A stretch of 57,015 bases of DNA. Origin: Gammaproteobacteria bacterium (lineage in GTDB: Bacteria; Pseudomonadota; Gammaproteobacteria; Xanthomonadales; Wenzhouxiangellaceae). The position numbers were made by a program, and so were the translations under genes. Shown in pieces: positions 1-8,959 of this stretch (the stretch's first letter is position 1; every line of letters starts with the position of its first letter). The stretch spans positions 1 through 57,015 of the forward strand of contig PXBD01000061.1 of NCBI GenBank assembly GCA_003565625.1, read 5' to 3'. The notes below the pieces were generated by a model that made no database searches, had not been told where the DNA came from, and saw only the letters and a program-made list of their open reading frames with translations.

Positions 1-2161
1 CGTAATGACAGCGGCGCTTTTCGACCACGATCAGCCCGTGCAAACTCAACTGCTCGTAGCCCATGACCCGGCCCGAACGACGGTCCCAGTACGGATCGAA
101 GACTCGGCGCTTGAGCAGGTGGGCTGCCTGTTGCTCCAGCCAGGCCGGCTGAATGGGCGCGACCATACGGGCGTAGGTGCGACCAGTCTCGACCAGTTCG
201 GCGGCCATGATCCAGCCGGGCGCACGCTGGCCCAGAACGGATCCCGGAAAAATCCGGAACTTGTGTCCGCGCACGCCCTGGTATTCCCCGCTTTCGGTGT
301 GCTGCCCAATCATGGCCAGCAGGCCGGCAAGCAGACTGCGATGAACCGCCTGCTCCTCGGTCTGGTCCGGCTTGCCGACCTTCCAGCCTTCCTCGCGCGC
401 CAGTCTCAACAACTGCCCGTGCAACTGCCCCCACTCGTGCAGGCGTTGGGCATTGAGAAAACGTCGGCGGGCCTGCTTGTCGGCCTGGTTGCGCGAATGC
501 GAGGCCCGCGTATCCTGCCACCAGCGCCACAGTTTGAGCAGGGTGAGAAAGTCTGACCCCGGTACCGCGAACTCGGCATGGGCCTGGTCGGCGGCCTGCT
601 GCTGATCCAGCAGCCGCTCGCGCACATCGGCAATGCTCAAACCGGCCACCAGGATCAAGACCTCGGCCAGTGCCCCACGCTCGGCCGCCTCGATCAGCAT
701 GCGGCCCTGGCGGGCATCCACCGGCAGCCGGGCCAGTTTTCGGCCGACCGCGGTCAGCGCTTTGTGGTCATCAACTGCACCCAACTCGACCAGGCTGTTC
801 CAGGCCTCGGAGATCAGGCGCCTCGGCGGCGCGTCGACAAAGGGAAAGGCCTCGGGCTCGCCCAGACCGAGTGCAAGCATTTCCAGCAGCACGCCGACCA
901 GGCCGGCGCGCTGGATTTCCGGCTCGGTGAATTCCGGCCGGGCATGAAAATCGGCTTCAGCGAACAGCCGAATACAGATTCCGGGACCGACCCGGCCGCA
1001 GCGCCCGGCACGCTGGTTGGACGAGGCCTGCGAAACCGGCTCGACCGGCAGACGGAGCACGCGGGAGTGGGCCGCGTAGCGCGAAATCCGGGCCAGGCCT
1101 GAGTCGATCACGAAGCGGATGCCGGGCACGGTCAGCGAAGTCTCGGCGACGTTGGTCGCCAGGATAATGCGCCGGCCGGTGTGCGGCTGAAAGATCCGGT
1201 CCTGGCTTTCGCCGGGCAGGCGGGCATACAGCGGCAGGACTTCGGTATGGGCCAGGCTGGCGCGCTTGAGTTCGCGCGAGACCTGGAAGATTTCGCGCTC
1301 GCCGGGCAGAAACACCAGGAGATCGCCGCGATGGTCGATGCGCCCGGCTGCCTCGACGGCGCGACGCACTTGACGAGCCAGATCCTCGCCCTCGTCCGGT
1401 GGCTGATAGCGCACTTCGACGGGATAGCCGCGACCCTCGACGGTAATCACCGGGGCGTTGTCGAAATGCTTCGCAAAGCGCTCGGTGTCGATGGTTGCCG
1501 AGGTGATGATGATCTTCAGATCCGGGCGCTTGCGTTGCAGTTGCTTGAGATACCCCAACAGGAAGTCGATGTTGAGGCTGCGCTCGTGGGCTTCGTCGAT
1601 GATCAGGGTGTCGTAGGCATCCAGCCGCCGATCGCCGTGAATCTCGGCCAGCAGAATGCCGTCGGTCATGAACTTGATGTAGCTGTCGGCCGAGACGCGG
1701 TCGTTGAAGCGGACCTGGAAGCCCACCGCCTGCCCCAGTTCGCTGCCCAGCTCTTCAGCCACCCGGCGCGCGACCGAACGCGCGGCGATGCGGCGCGGCT
1801 GGGTGCAGCCAATCAGCCCGCGCACGCCACGGCCGGCTTCCAGGCACAGTTTGGGCAGCTGGGTGGACTTGCCCGAGCCGGTCTCGCCGGCGACGATCAC
1901 CACCGGGTGGGCCCGAATGGCGCCCACGATCGTTTCGGCATGGGCACTGATCGGGAGTTCGGGCGGGCGCTTGAGTGGCGGCACGCTGGCTCGACGCTCG
2001 GTCACGCGTGCTTGCGAGCTTTCCAGGCGCTGCCGATAGGCGGATTCCAGCGCTTGGCGTTTCTCGGCCGGTCCGCGAAAGCGGGTCAGCTGGCGATGCC
2101 GCCGCTTGAGCCAGGCAATGTCGCGCTGGAAAACCTGTTCCGGGTCAAAAGAAATGGGCAT
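1..2161 (-). CDS. hrpA: ATP-dependent RNA helicase HrpA, C-terminal part cut by window edge
   Basis: DEAH-box RNA helicase of the HrpA type, implicated in RNA and ribosome processing. The first 720 codons are visible, about half of the usual 1300 or so; the C-terminal part lies beyond position 1. The ATG at 2161 opens with MPISFDPEQVFQRDI, and the in-frame upstream sequence soon meets a stop. Around residue 80 lies the Walker A segment GETGSGKSTQLPK, followed by the TQPRRIAA motif. The DEAH box and the SATID motif III follow, as does a helicase C domain. The last visible residues (GRVMGYEQL, then VVEKRR) match the middle region of HrpA, and this length plus the N-terminal extension favours HrpA over the shorter HrpB. 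It is divergent from the MOSC gene. No frameshift was seen in the visible part. Confidence 0.92.
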   Translation of the reverse strand, partial: MPISFDPEQVFQRDIAWLKRRHRQLTRFRGPAEKRQALESAYRQRLESSQARVTERRASVPPLKRPPELPISAHAETIVGAIRAHPVVIVAGETGSGKSTQLPKLCLEAGRGVRGLIGCTQPRRIAARSVARRVAEELGSELGQAVGFQVRFNDRVSADSYIKFMTDGILLAEIHGDRRLDAYDTLIIDEAHERSLNIDFLLGYLKQLQRKRPDLKIIITSATIDTERFAKHFDNAPVITVEGRGYPVEVRYQPPDEGEDLARQVRRAVEAAGRIDHRGDLLVFLPGEREIFQVSRELKRASLAHTEVLPLYARLPGESQDRIFQPHTGRRIILATNVAETSLTVPGIRFVIDSGLARISRYAAHSRVLRLPVEPVSQASSNQRAGRCGRVGPGICIRLFAEADFHARPEFTEPEIQRAGLVGVLLEMLALGLGEPEAFPFVDAPPRRLISEAWNSLVELGAVDDHKALTAVGRKLARLPVDARQGRMLIEAAERGALAEVLILVAGLSIADVRERLLDQQQAADQAHAEFAVPGSDFLTLLKLWRWWQDTRASHSRNQADKQARRRFLNAQRLHEWGQLHGQLLRLAREEGWKVGKPDQTEEQAVHRSLLAGLLAMIGQHTESGEYQGVRGHKFRIFPGSVLGQRAPGWIMAAELVETGRTYARMVAPIQPAWLEQQAAHLLKRRVFDPYWDRRSGRVMGYEQLSLHGLIVVEKRRCHY

Positions 2162-2306
2162 GTCGGTATTGTTGCAAATGCCGAGTGAGTCGCCGGGCGC
2201 TGCAGGGGCTCAGTGGCGACCTTGCCGCACCCGGACGCAAACGAGTCATGGTACTTGCCTATACTCTCGGGGTTGATCGGATCACTGTACAAGAGCGGAT
2301 CGAGTC

Positions 2307-3149
2307 ATGCGAATCAATAACCTATGGATTTATCCGGTGAAGTCTTGCCGCGGCATCGCGGTCGGGCAAGCCGAAGTTACCGCCGGTGGTTTGCTCGGCG
2401 ACCGGCAGTGGATGATTGTCGATGAACAGGGGAAATTCCTGACTCAGAGAGCACATCCGCGGATGACCCAGATCGGCGTCGACCTGAATGACGAGCAGCT
2501 GATCTTGAGCGATTGCGGCGGCGTGCTGGATCCGATCGCCCTGCCAAGGGATGGGTCTGGAAAGCAGAAACCCGTGCAGGTGTGGAAGACCCGGACCCTG
2601 GCACTGGATCAAGGGGACGAAATTGCCGATTGGCTGACCGCCTTGCTTGAAACCCGCTGCCGTCTGGTCAGGCAGTCGCCGGACCACCCCCGCCCGACCA
2701 ACCCGGAGTATGCCTCCGGTGGCACCGTCAGTTTTGCCGATGGATATCCGCTGTTGCTGACGACCACAGCATCGCTGGCAGCGTTGAATCGGCGCATTCA
2801 GGCCAGCAACCCGACAGCAGCGCCGGTGGCCATGATGCAGTTTCGGCCCAATGTCGTCGTTGATCTTGATCTCAATCGTGCCTTTGAAGAAGATCACTGG
2901 CAAGCACTGGCGATCGGTGCGGTCAGGTTTGATGCGGTCAAGGCCTGTGATCGTTGCATCGTCACGACGACCCACCAGGAAACCGGCAACCGCGACCCGC
3001 AAAAGGAGCCGCTCAAGACGCTGTCGACCTTCCGTCGATTCAACGGCAAACTCCTTTTTGGAGAAAACCTTGTGCCACGAACACTGGGCGTTGTGCGGCG
3101 GGATGATAACGTGAATGTACTGGCCAGTGACCCTGGCCCGCGCATCTAG
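2307..3149 (+). CDS. MOSC domain-containing protein (YcbX/mARC-like)
   Basis: Protein of 280 residues with an N-terminal MOSC beta-barrel domain (begins MRINNLWIYPVKSCRG, then GDRQWMIVDEQG) and a C-terminal MOSC domain. In the second domain the KACDRCIVTT segment, about residues 212-221, carries the conserved cysteine. In the mARC/YcbX family this cysteine coordinates the sulfurated molybdenum cofactor. Family members reduce N-hydroxylated compounds with an iron-sulfur or flavin partner. No fused 2Fe-2S ferredoxin domain is visible here, so an external electron donor would be needed. The start is the ATG after GATCGAGTC. It appears monocistronic, lying between divergent hrpA and the threonine aldolase 129 bp downstream. 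The substrate cannot be inferred. Confidence 0.85.
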   Translation: MRINNLWIYPVKSCRGIAVGQAEVTAGGLLGDRQWMIVDEQGKFLTQRAHPRMTQIGVDLNDEQLILSDCGGVLDPIALPRDGSGKQKPVQVWKTRTLALDQGDEIADWLTALLETRCRLVRQSPDHPRPTNPEYASGGTVSFADGYPLLLTTTASLAALNRRIQASNPTAAPVAMMQFRPNVVVDLDLNRAFEEDHWQALAIGAVRFDAVKACDRCIVTTTHQETGNRDPQKEPLKTLSTFRRFNGKLLFGENLVPRTLGVVRRDDNVNVLASDPGPRI

Positions 3150-3278
3150 ATCAGTCGAACGATTGACCTCACGAGCGCGGGATTTCCGGTAGGCATCGAT
3201 GGTGATACCGGCCAATGCCGAGCAAGCGCCTTGCTGCCGGACCACAGTAGAACCGACAACTCCATTTAGAGACACGCC

Positions 3279-4310
3279 GTGAATTTCAAAAGCGACAACG
3301 AAGCCCCCGCCCATCCTGCCGTCCTCGACGCCGTCATCGAAGCAAACCAGGACTTTGCGACGGCCTATGCCGCCGACCGCTGCAGCCAGCACCTGAACGC
3401 GCGCTTCTCCGAGATCTTCGAGACCGACTGCCACGTGCTGCCGATTGCCACCGGCACGGCCGCCAACAGCATCGTGCTGGCCGAGCTCAGTCCGCCCTGG
3501 GGGGCGGTGATGTGTCACCGCACGGCCCACATTCACTGCGACGAGGGCGGCGCGCCGGAGTTCTACACCCACGGCGCCAAGCTCGTGCCGCTGGACGGTG
3601 ACAATGCTCGACTCGATCCGGCCACGCTGGCCCGCGCCATCGATTCAGCCGGGGTGCATGGCGTGCACAACTGCAAGCCGTCCGTGGTTTCCATCACCCA
3701 GGCCACCGAATGCGGCACGGCTTACCGACCCCAACAGGTCCGCGCCGTGGCCGATGTCGCCCATGCCCGCGGCCTGCCGCTGCACATGGACGGCGCGCGC
3801 TTTGCCAATGCCGTGGCCTGGCTGGGCTGCACCCCGGCCGAAATCACCTGGAGGTCCGGAGTGGACGTGCTCAGCTTCGGCGCAACCAAGAACGGAGCGC
3901 TGACCGCCGAGGCGGTGGTCGTGTTCGGCCGTCCCGAATGGCTGGAGGGACTGGAGCGACGCCGCAAGCGCGGCGGCCACCTGCTGTCGAAGATGCGCTA
4001 CGTCTCGGCCCAGTTGCTGGCCCTGCTGGAAAACGACCTGTGGCTGGACATCGCCCGAACCGCGAACGAGCGCGCTGTCGAACTGGCCGCTGGCATCGAG
4101 GCATCACACGCAGCCAGGCTGGAGTGGCCGGTGGAGGCCAATGAAGTTTTCATGCGGGCTGAACCCACCATCCTGCAATCACTGAAAGATCGCGGCTTCG
4201 AGTTCCACATCTGGCCCGGCTACAACGACCTCGCCCGACTGGTCTGTACCTTTGCCACAAAACCTGAGGACGTCAGAAATCTGCTGGGCGCGCTCAGCGA
4301 GCTCGGCTGA
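3279..4310 (+). CDS. ltaE: Low-specificity L-threonine aldolase (PLP-dependent)
   Basis: Fold-type I PLP enzyme, 343 residues, which cleaves L-threonine or L-allo-threonine to glycine and acetaldehyde in the cytoplasm. The PLP lysine is K204 in the segment LSFGATKNGAL, and the cofactor-binding aspartate is D171 in HMDGARFANAV. The N-terminal FKSDNEAPAHPAVLDAV is typical of beta-eliminating lyase/threonine aldolases. The start is GTG at 3279; the encoded N-terminus aligns with family starts and no better ATG exists upstream in frame. It belongs to the shorter bacterial aldolase branch (about 340 residues). The DUF456 gene begins 96 bp downstream, so shared transcription is possible but unproven. 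Confidence 0.88.
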   Translation: MNFKSDNEAPAHPAVLDAVIEANQDFATAYAADRCSQHLNARFSEIFETDCHVLPIATGTAANSIVLAELSPPWGAVMCHRTAHIHCDEGGAPEFYTHGAKLVPLDGDNARLDPATLARAIDSAGVHGVHNCKPSVVSITQATECGTAYRPQQVRAVADVAHARGLPLHMDGARFANAVAWLGCTPAEITWRSGVDVLSFGATKNGALTAEAVVVFGRPEWLEGLERRRKRGGHLLSKMRYVSAQLLALLENDLWLDIARTANERAVELAAGIEASHAARLEWPVEANEVFMRAEPTILQSLKDRGFEFHIWPGYNDLARLVCTFATKPEDVRNLLGALSELG

Positions 4311-4406
4311 CATCTGGCGCTGGCTGCGTCTGGTCCTGGTTGCCCAGGAGCCGTTTAACCAGTCAATGCCATAATTCCTGATGAACGGGAAAAAAGATAC
4401 AACGTC

Positions 4407-4910
4407 ATGGAATGGCTGAGCTGGGAACTGTTGACGATACCGGGCTGGGTTCTGGCCGTGCTGCTGATCCTGATCGGCCTGGCCGGGACCGTGCTGCCGG
4501 CCCTGCCCGGTGTGCCCATTATCCTGCTGGGGCTGCTCCTGATTACCTGGATGGATGGCTTCACGGCCGTCTCCGGTCACACCATGATCTGGCTAAGCAT
4601 TCTGGCACTGCTGTCGGTGGTCATTGATTTTCTCGCCACAGCAGAGGGCGCTCGCCGCTTCGGCGCCGGCCGACTCGCGATTCTTGGCGCCAGCCTCGGG
4701 TTACTGGTCGGCTTGTTTTTCGGTCTGGCAGGCATCTTGTTCGGACCCTTTCTCGGCGCCGTCGCCGGCCACCTCATCGGCAAGGCAAACCTGGACGACT
4801 CCATGCGCGCAGGCGTTGGCGCGTCGATCGGCGTGGTCATCGGAACCGCGTCCAAACTGCTGATCGGCGCCATCATGCTGGTCTGGTTCGTGCTGGCGTG
4901 GTGGCTGTGA
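4407..4910 (+). CDS. DUF456 family small membrane protein
   Basis: Integral membrane protein of 167 residues, composed largely of hydrophobic, glycine-rich helices. Helix 1 is about residues 11-32, containing GLAGTVLPALPGVP, the DUF456 hallmark. Further helices lie around 34-50, 55-72, 80-115 and 145-167. GxxxG-like glycine spacing (GLFFGLAGILFGPFLGA) suggests tight helix packing. The biochemical function of the family is unknown. Its TGA stop overlaps the GTG start of the kinase gene by four bases, so the two are probably translationally coupled. This suggests, but does not prove, a membrane-associated partner role for the kinase. The start ATG follows the run AAAGATACAACGTC. Confidence 0.82.
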   Translation: MEWLSWELLTIPGWVLAVLLILIGLAGTVLPALPGVPIILLGLLLITWMDGFTAVSGHTMIWLSILALLSVVIDFLATAEGARRFGAGRLAILGASLGLLVGLFFGLAGILFGPFLGAVAGHLIGKANLDDSMRAGVGASIGVVIGTASKLLIGAIMLVWFVLAWWL

Positions 4911-7312
4911 ACCCCTCGGCAAACCAGTACCGTCGGGCAAAGCAACTGGCCGAGCAGGCCTTGAAACTGGAACCCTCGCAGCGCGCAGCCTGGCTGGCCG
5001 AGCATTGCAACGAGGACGACGAGCTGGCTGCCGAAGTGGCATGGCTGCTTGATGCCGCGCAGGATGACTCGGGCGATGCCGAGCCTGAAAACTTCCAGAG
5101 GGCCGCGCGCTCCAGCCTGTGCCAGATTTCGCTGGAAGCACCCATGCCACGCAACTATCGTTTGCTGGAACGACTGGATGCGGGAGGTTCCGGAGTGGTC
5201 TACCGCGCCGAGCGCGTCGACGGGGCCACGGCACAGCAGGTTGCGCTTAAGCTGCTGGCGCCGGCCACCGCCCTTGACGATGCCCTGGCGGCTCGCTTTA
5301 CCAATGAGCAGGCGGCGCTGGCGCGCCTGAACCATCCCAATATTGCCCATCTGATCGACGGCGGCCTGACCGCAGAGGGGCGCCCGTTTCTGGCAACGGA
5401 ATACGTATCCGGTCAACCCATGGACCAGTGGTGCAACCAGCAAAACGCCTCGCTGCAGCAACGTATCAAGCTGATGATCAAGATCTGCGGCGCAGTCGAT
5501 TACGCCCATCGACACATGGTCATTCACCGCGACCTAAAACCATCCAATATCCTGATCACCGCCGACGGAGAACCCAAGCTTCTGGATTTCGGGGTGGCCG
5601 AGTTGATCGACGGTCCACGCTCAACCGACAAGAGCAGAGCCGCCGGCGGCCGCTACATGACCCTGGCCTATGCCAGCCCGGAACAGGCTGCTGGCGACCC
5701 TCTGAGTGCTGCCACCGATGTCTACTCCCTGGGCGTCTTGCTGCATGAGACCCTGACCGGCAAACGACCATTCGATGATCTGGCCTCGCCACGCGAGGTG
5801 CTCAACGCGCTCCAAACCCGCGCCGCGCCCTCCGTTGGCAGGCTCCAGAACAACACTCGCCTGCGGCTGCCGGCTGATCTGGTCGCCATCGTCGACCGTG
5901 CTCTGGCATTCGAACCGGGCAAGCGCTACCCTACCGCCAGCGCTCTGGCCGAAGATCTGGAAAATCTGCTCCGGCGGCGACCGGTCACCGCCCGAGGTGG
6001 CGGCAGGCTGTACCAAATGGAGCGTTTTGTCAGTCGGCACCGGATTGGCAGCCTCACAACGCTCGGCATTCTTGTGCTGCTGGCCGGCTTCCTGGTCGAT
6101 CGCGAACGCCAACTGCGGCAGATCGCGTGGGAGCGCGACCGGGCCGAAGCGGTGACCGGCTTCATGCACGAAATGTTCTCCGGCGCCGGTTCGTTGCCCT
6201 CGCGCGGGAATACCGTCACCGTTCGTGAACTGCTGGATCTGGGGAGCGAACGCATGATCGACGATCAGGCTTTGAGCCCGGACAGCATGGCCTCGGTATT
6301 GCTCGCCCTGGGACGTGCCTACAATGCTTTGGGGCTGGGCCAGCAGGCGCTTCCTCTGCTGGAGCAGGCTCAGCTGGGAATGACCGACCAGGCATCGCCG
6401 CTCGACCAGGCGCGCGTCCAGATTGACATCGCCGCAGCGTTGGACACCGCCGGCTGGGCAGCGAGCGCAATCGAGGCAGACCGTAAAGCCATGGCGCTGC
6501 TGCAGCAGGCCGGGATCAGCGACGGCGATGAATGGCTCGCCTTGCGAGTGCGACTGCTGCGCAACCAGGCCAACGTGCAGGATGTACCGCTGCAGCAGAC
6601 CGTGGTCGAGCTGGAGCAGATCGAGTCGGAACTGAGCGCGCGCGCGGCACCACCGGCAGAACTACTTTTCGAGACCCGGGCTGCGTTGGTCGCCCTGTCC
6701 CGCACGGGTGCCGATGCCAAGGCCGTGGAAGTGTTCGAACGTGCTGCCCGCATGATCGAAACCGTGGCCGACCGCCAACACTACCTGTACCGGCTGTCGA
6801 TCTCCAATCAGGCTTCATTGCACCTGCGCCAGTCCGATCCTGAACAAGCCGAACGCCTGATGATTGATTTGCTCGGAGATTCAGCTGCTCCGGAACAGCC
6901 TTTCTCGACCATCGACGCCACCTATCGGGCCGCGGCGCTCGATATTCTCGGCAGCGCGCTGGCCCTGCAGGACCGTTTGACCGAAGCCGCTGATATCTAC
7001 CGCCAGGCTCTGAAACTGCTCTCGAACAACGCCGATCCGTCAACCGAAACCCTGAAGGCCCGGCTGGTCCAGCTCGAAATCCTAGCCGGCGCCTCGAATC
7101 AGCCGGGCCAACGGCAGTCGATGCGACTCGGGGGCAGCACCACAAGCGGCATCGACGGCGTGCTGTTGACGATGGAGGACGGTCGCGAAGAAGGCTTGTT
7201 CCGCGACCAGTTCCGCATCGACCCGACCCTGGGTCAGTTCAGCCAGCGCTCGCGCGCCCGGATCGGCCCGGAAGCTGAGCCGGCCGCGGCCAGCGGTTCA
7301 AGCAGCCTCTAG
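4907..7312 (+). CDS. Membrane-anchored Ser/Thr protein kinase with C-terminal TPR-like region
   Basis: Hanks-type kinase of about 801 residues. An N-terminal helical segment precedes the kinase domain. Numbered from the in-frame GTG at 4898, the glycine loop is LDAGGSGVVY (93-102), VALKLL has the ATP lysine K118, and E137 is the likely C-helix glutamate. HRDLKPSN holds catalytic D212, DFG is at 230-232, and ASPEQ is the APE-like motif. One transmembrane helix lies at about 383-400, then comes the WERDRAEAVTGFM segment typical of TPR-bearing gammaproteobacterial kinases. The C-terminal 380 residues look like degenerate TPR helices, probably periplasmic. GTG 4907 gives a four-base GTGA overlap with the DUF456 stop and is preferred; GTG 4898 and 4901 are alternatives. 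All catalytic residues are present, so an active kinase is expected. Substrates are unknown. Confidence 0.87.
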   Translation: MNPSANQYRRAKQLAEQALKLEPSQRAAWLAEHCNEDDELAAEVAWLLDAAQDDSGDAEPENFQRAARSSLCQISLEAPMPRNYRLLERLDAGGSGVVYRAERVDGATAQQVALKLLAPATALDDALAARFTNEQAALARLNHPNIAHLIDGGLTAEGRPFLATEYVSGQPMDQWCNQQNASLQQRIKLMIKICGAVDYAHRHMVIHRDLKPSNILITADGEPKLLDFGVAELIDGPRSTDKSRAAGGRYMTLAYASPEQAAGDPLSAATDVYSLGVLLHETLTGKRPFDDLASPREVLNALQTRAAPSVGRLQNNTRLRLPADLVAIVDRALAFEPGKRYPTASALAEDLENLLRRRPVTARGGGRLYQMERFVSRHRIGSLTTLGILVLLAGFLVDRERQLRQIAWERDRAEAVTGFMHEMFSGAGSLPSRGNTVTVRELLDLGSERMIDDQALSPDSMASVLLALGRAYNALGLGQQALPLLEQAQLGMTDQASPLDQARVQIDIAAALDTAGWAASAIEADRKAMALLQQAGISDGDEWLALRVRLLRNQANVQDVPLQQTVVELEQIESELSARAAPPAELLFETRAALVALSRTGADAKAVEVFERAARMIETVADRQHYLYRLSISNQASLHLRQSDPEQAERLMIDLLGDSAAPEQPFSTIDATYRAAALDILGSALALQDRLTEAADIYRQALKLLSNNADPSTETLKARLVQLEILAGASNQPGQRQSMRLGGSTTSGIDGVLLTMEDGREEGLFRDQFRIDPTLGQFSQRSRARIGPEAEPAAASGSSSL

Positions 7313-7332
7313 ATTCTTCAATCAAGCGCCGC

Positions 7333-8775
7333 TCAAGACACGACAAACGCACTCAGGCACAGGCTGATCAGCCCGCCGGAAAACAAGCCCAAGGCCAGCA
7401 TGGCGACACCATTGGCGGTCAATACAGCGCGGAAGTCAACCGGCGCGGTAACTGGCCGCTCGATTTCCGGCTCGTCAAAGTACATGACCTTGACCACGCG
7501 CAGGTAGTAAAAGGCGCCGATAACCGCCGTCAGCACCGCCAACACTGCCAGCCAGGTGAACCCCGCGGCAATGACTGCGGCAATCACCTGCCACTTGGCG
7601 AAAAACCCGAGGAACACCGGAATCCCGGCCAGCGAGAACAGTACCATCATCATCAGGAAGGCGTGCCAGGGGTTGCGCCGGGCCAGCCCCTTGAAGTCGT
7701 CGATCTGATCGGCTTCGCGGTCGGGGCCGGAGACCATGATGATGACGGCAAAGGCACCGGCCGACATCAGGGCATAGGCAATGGCGTAGAACATCGCCGC
7801 GGCATAGCCCTCCGGCGTCCCGGCCAGGATGCCGAGCAACATGAAGCCCATGTGCGAGATGGTCGAGTAGGCCAGCATGCGCTTGATATTGGTCTGGGCG
7901 ATGGCGGCGAAGTTGCCCAGCAGCAGGGACAACACGGCCAGTACCACCAGCATGCCCTGCCAGTCGCCGTGCAGCCCGCCAAGCCCGTTGTCGAGCAGGC
8001 GAATGGCAAGCGCCAGACCGGCCAGCTTGGGCACCGAGCTGATGAACAAGGTAATGGCCAGCGGGGCGCCGTGGTAGACGTCCGGCACCCACATGTGGAA
8101 GGGAACCGCACCGAGTTTGAAGGCCACGCCAATGACCACGAACACCAGGCCAAAAGTCAGCAACATCGAGTCGCCGGCACCGCCGGTGAGGCTGGCGCTG
8201 ATCTCGGCCAGCTGCAATGACCCGGTAGCGCCATACAACAGGCTCATGCCGTACAGCAGCAGCCCGGACGCCAGCGAGCCGAGTATGAAGTATTTCATAG
8301 CCGCCTCGGAACCGAGGCGGGAATCCCGGTTCAGGGCAACCAGGGCATAGGTCGACAAGCCCAGCAACTCCAGACCCAGGTACAGAGTGATCATGTTCGA
8401 GGCCGAAATCAGCACCATCACGCCGAGCAGCGCGAACAGGCTCAAAGTGTAGAACTCGCCCTTGAACAGGCCGAAAACACGCAGGTAGTGCTTGGCGTAG
8501 ACGAATACAGCAGCCAGGGTCAGGTAGCTGAAGACCTTGAGAATGTCGCCGAAACGATCGCGCACGAACGTGTCGCTGAAGGCATAGACCACCTCGCCGG
8601 GCGGCATCATCAGGCGCAGGCTCAGGATTGCGGCAAAAACCAGCGTAATCACGGCCAGCATGTGGGTCAGTCCGCGCCGCTGGTCCGAAATGAACAGATC
8701 GGCCAGCAAGATCACGCAGGCCGCCGAGAGCACTAAAATCTCTGGCAGGGCGAGTTGGAGTTCGGTCAGAGTCAT
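7333..8775 (-). CDS. nuoN: NADH-quinone oxidoreductase subunit N
   Basis: Antiporter-like proton-pumping membrane subunit of complex I, 480 residues, with about 14 predicted helices. Characteristic segments are LYLGLELLGLSTYALVAL, with the glutamate of helix 5, then FKLGAVPFHMWVPDVYHGAP, and QTNIKRMLAYSTISHMGF, with the lysine of the discontinuous helix. It is the last gene of the nuo operon and converges with the kinase gene, the two stops being only 20 bp apart. Unlike every other junction in the operon, its start is 184 bp from the preceding nuoM stop. An inverted-repeat element occupies that gap, so translation cannot be coupled to nuoM by overlap. Confidence 0.96.
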   Translation of the reverse strand: MTLTELQLALPEILVLSAACVILLADLFISDQRRGLTHMLAVITLVFAAILSLRLMMPPGEVVYAFSDTFVRDRFGDILKVFSYLTLAAVFVYAKHYLRVFGLFKGEFYTLSLFALLGVMVLISASNMITLYLGLELLGLSTYALVALNRDSRLGSEAAMKYFILGSLASGLLLYGMSLLYGATGSLQLAEISASLTGGAGDSMLLTFGLVFVVIGVAFKLGAVPFHMWVPDVYHGAPLAITLFISSVPKLAGLALAIRLLDNGLGGLHGDWQGMLVVLAVLSLLLGNFAAIAQTNIKRMLAYSTISHMGFMLLGILAGTPEGYAAAMFYAIAYALMSAGAFAVIIMVSGPDREADQIDDFKGLARRNPWHAFLMMMVLFSLAGIPVFLGFFAKWQVIAAVIAAGFTWLAVLAVLTAVIGAFYYLRVVKVMYFDEPEIERPVTAPVDFRAVLTANGVAMLALGLFSGGLISLCLSAFVVS

Positions 8776-8804
8776 GACGGCATAACCGGGTTCGGTAAGG
8801 ATTT

Positions 8805-8944
8805 AACCGCAGATGAACGCTGATAAACGCTGATAAAAAGACAGCCAGACACCCGCCGCGCAAACCAGGCCCATGAAGTCATGGAGCGCCCTGAAGGACA
8901 GAGCCTGACAACCCATCTGCGTTCATGTGCGTTCATCTGCGGTT
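8805..8944. repeat. Inverted-repeat element within the nuo operon
   Basis: Two 30-bp arms at 8805-8834 and 8915-8944 form an inverted repeat matching at 26 of 30 positions. The outermost 16 bp (AACCGCAGATGAACGC) are perfect. Each arm is itself built of 10 to 11-bp direct repeats resembling GATGAACGC or GATAAACGC. The 80-bp interior has no recognisable gene. Similar AACCGCAGATGAACGC-type repeats are, from memory, common in intergenic spacers of many bacterial genomes; the type is inferred, not searched. In RNA it would fold into a long hairpin between nuoM and nuoN. Confidence 0.75.
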
Positions 8945-8959
8945 CCACTGAATGCATCC

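Noticed and set aside
8805..8944. CRISPR-like array
   Set aside because: Repeat units are only 10-11 bp without regular unique spacers and the two blocks are inverted to each other; no cas genes are present.
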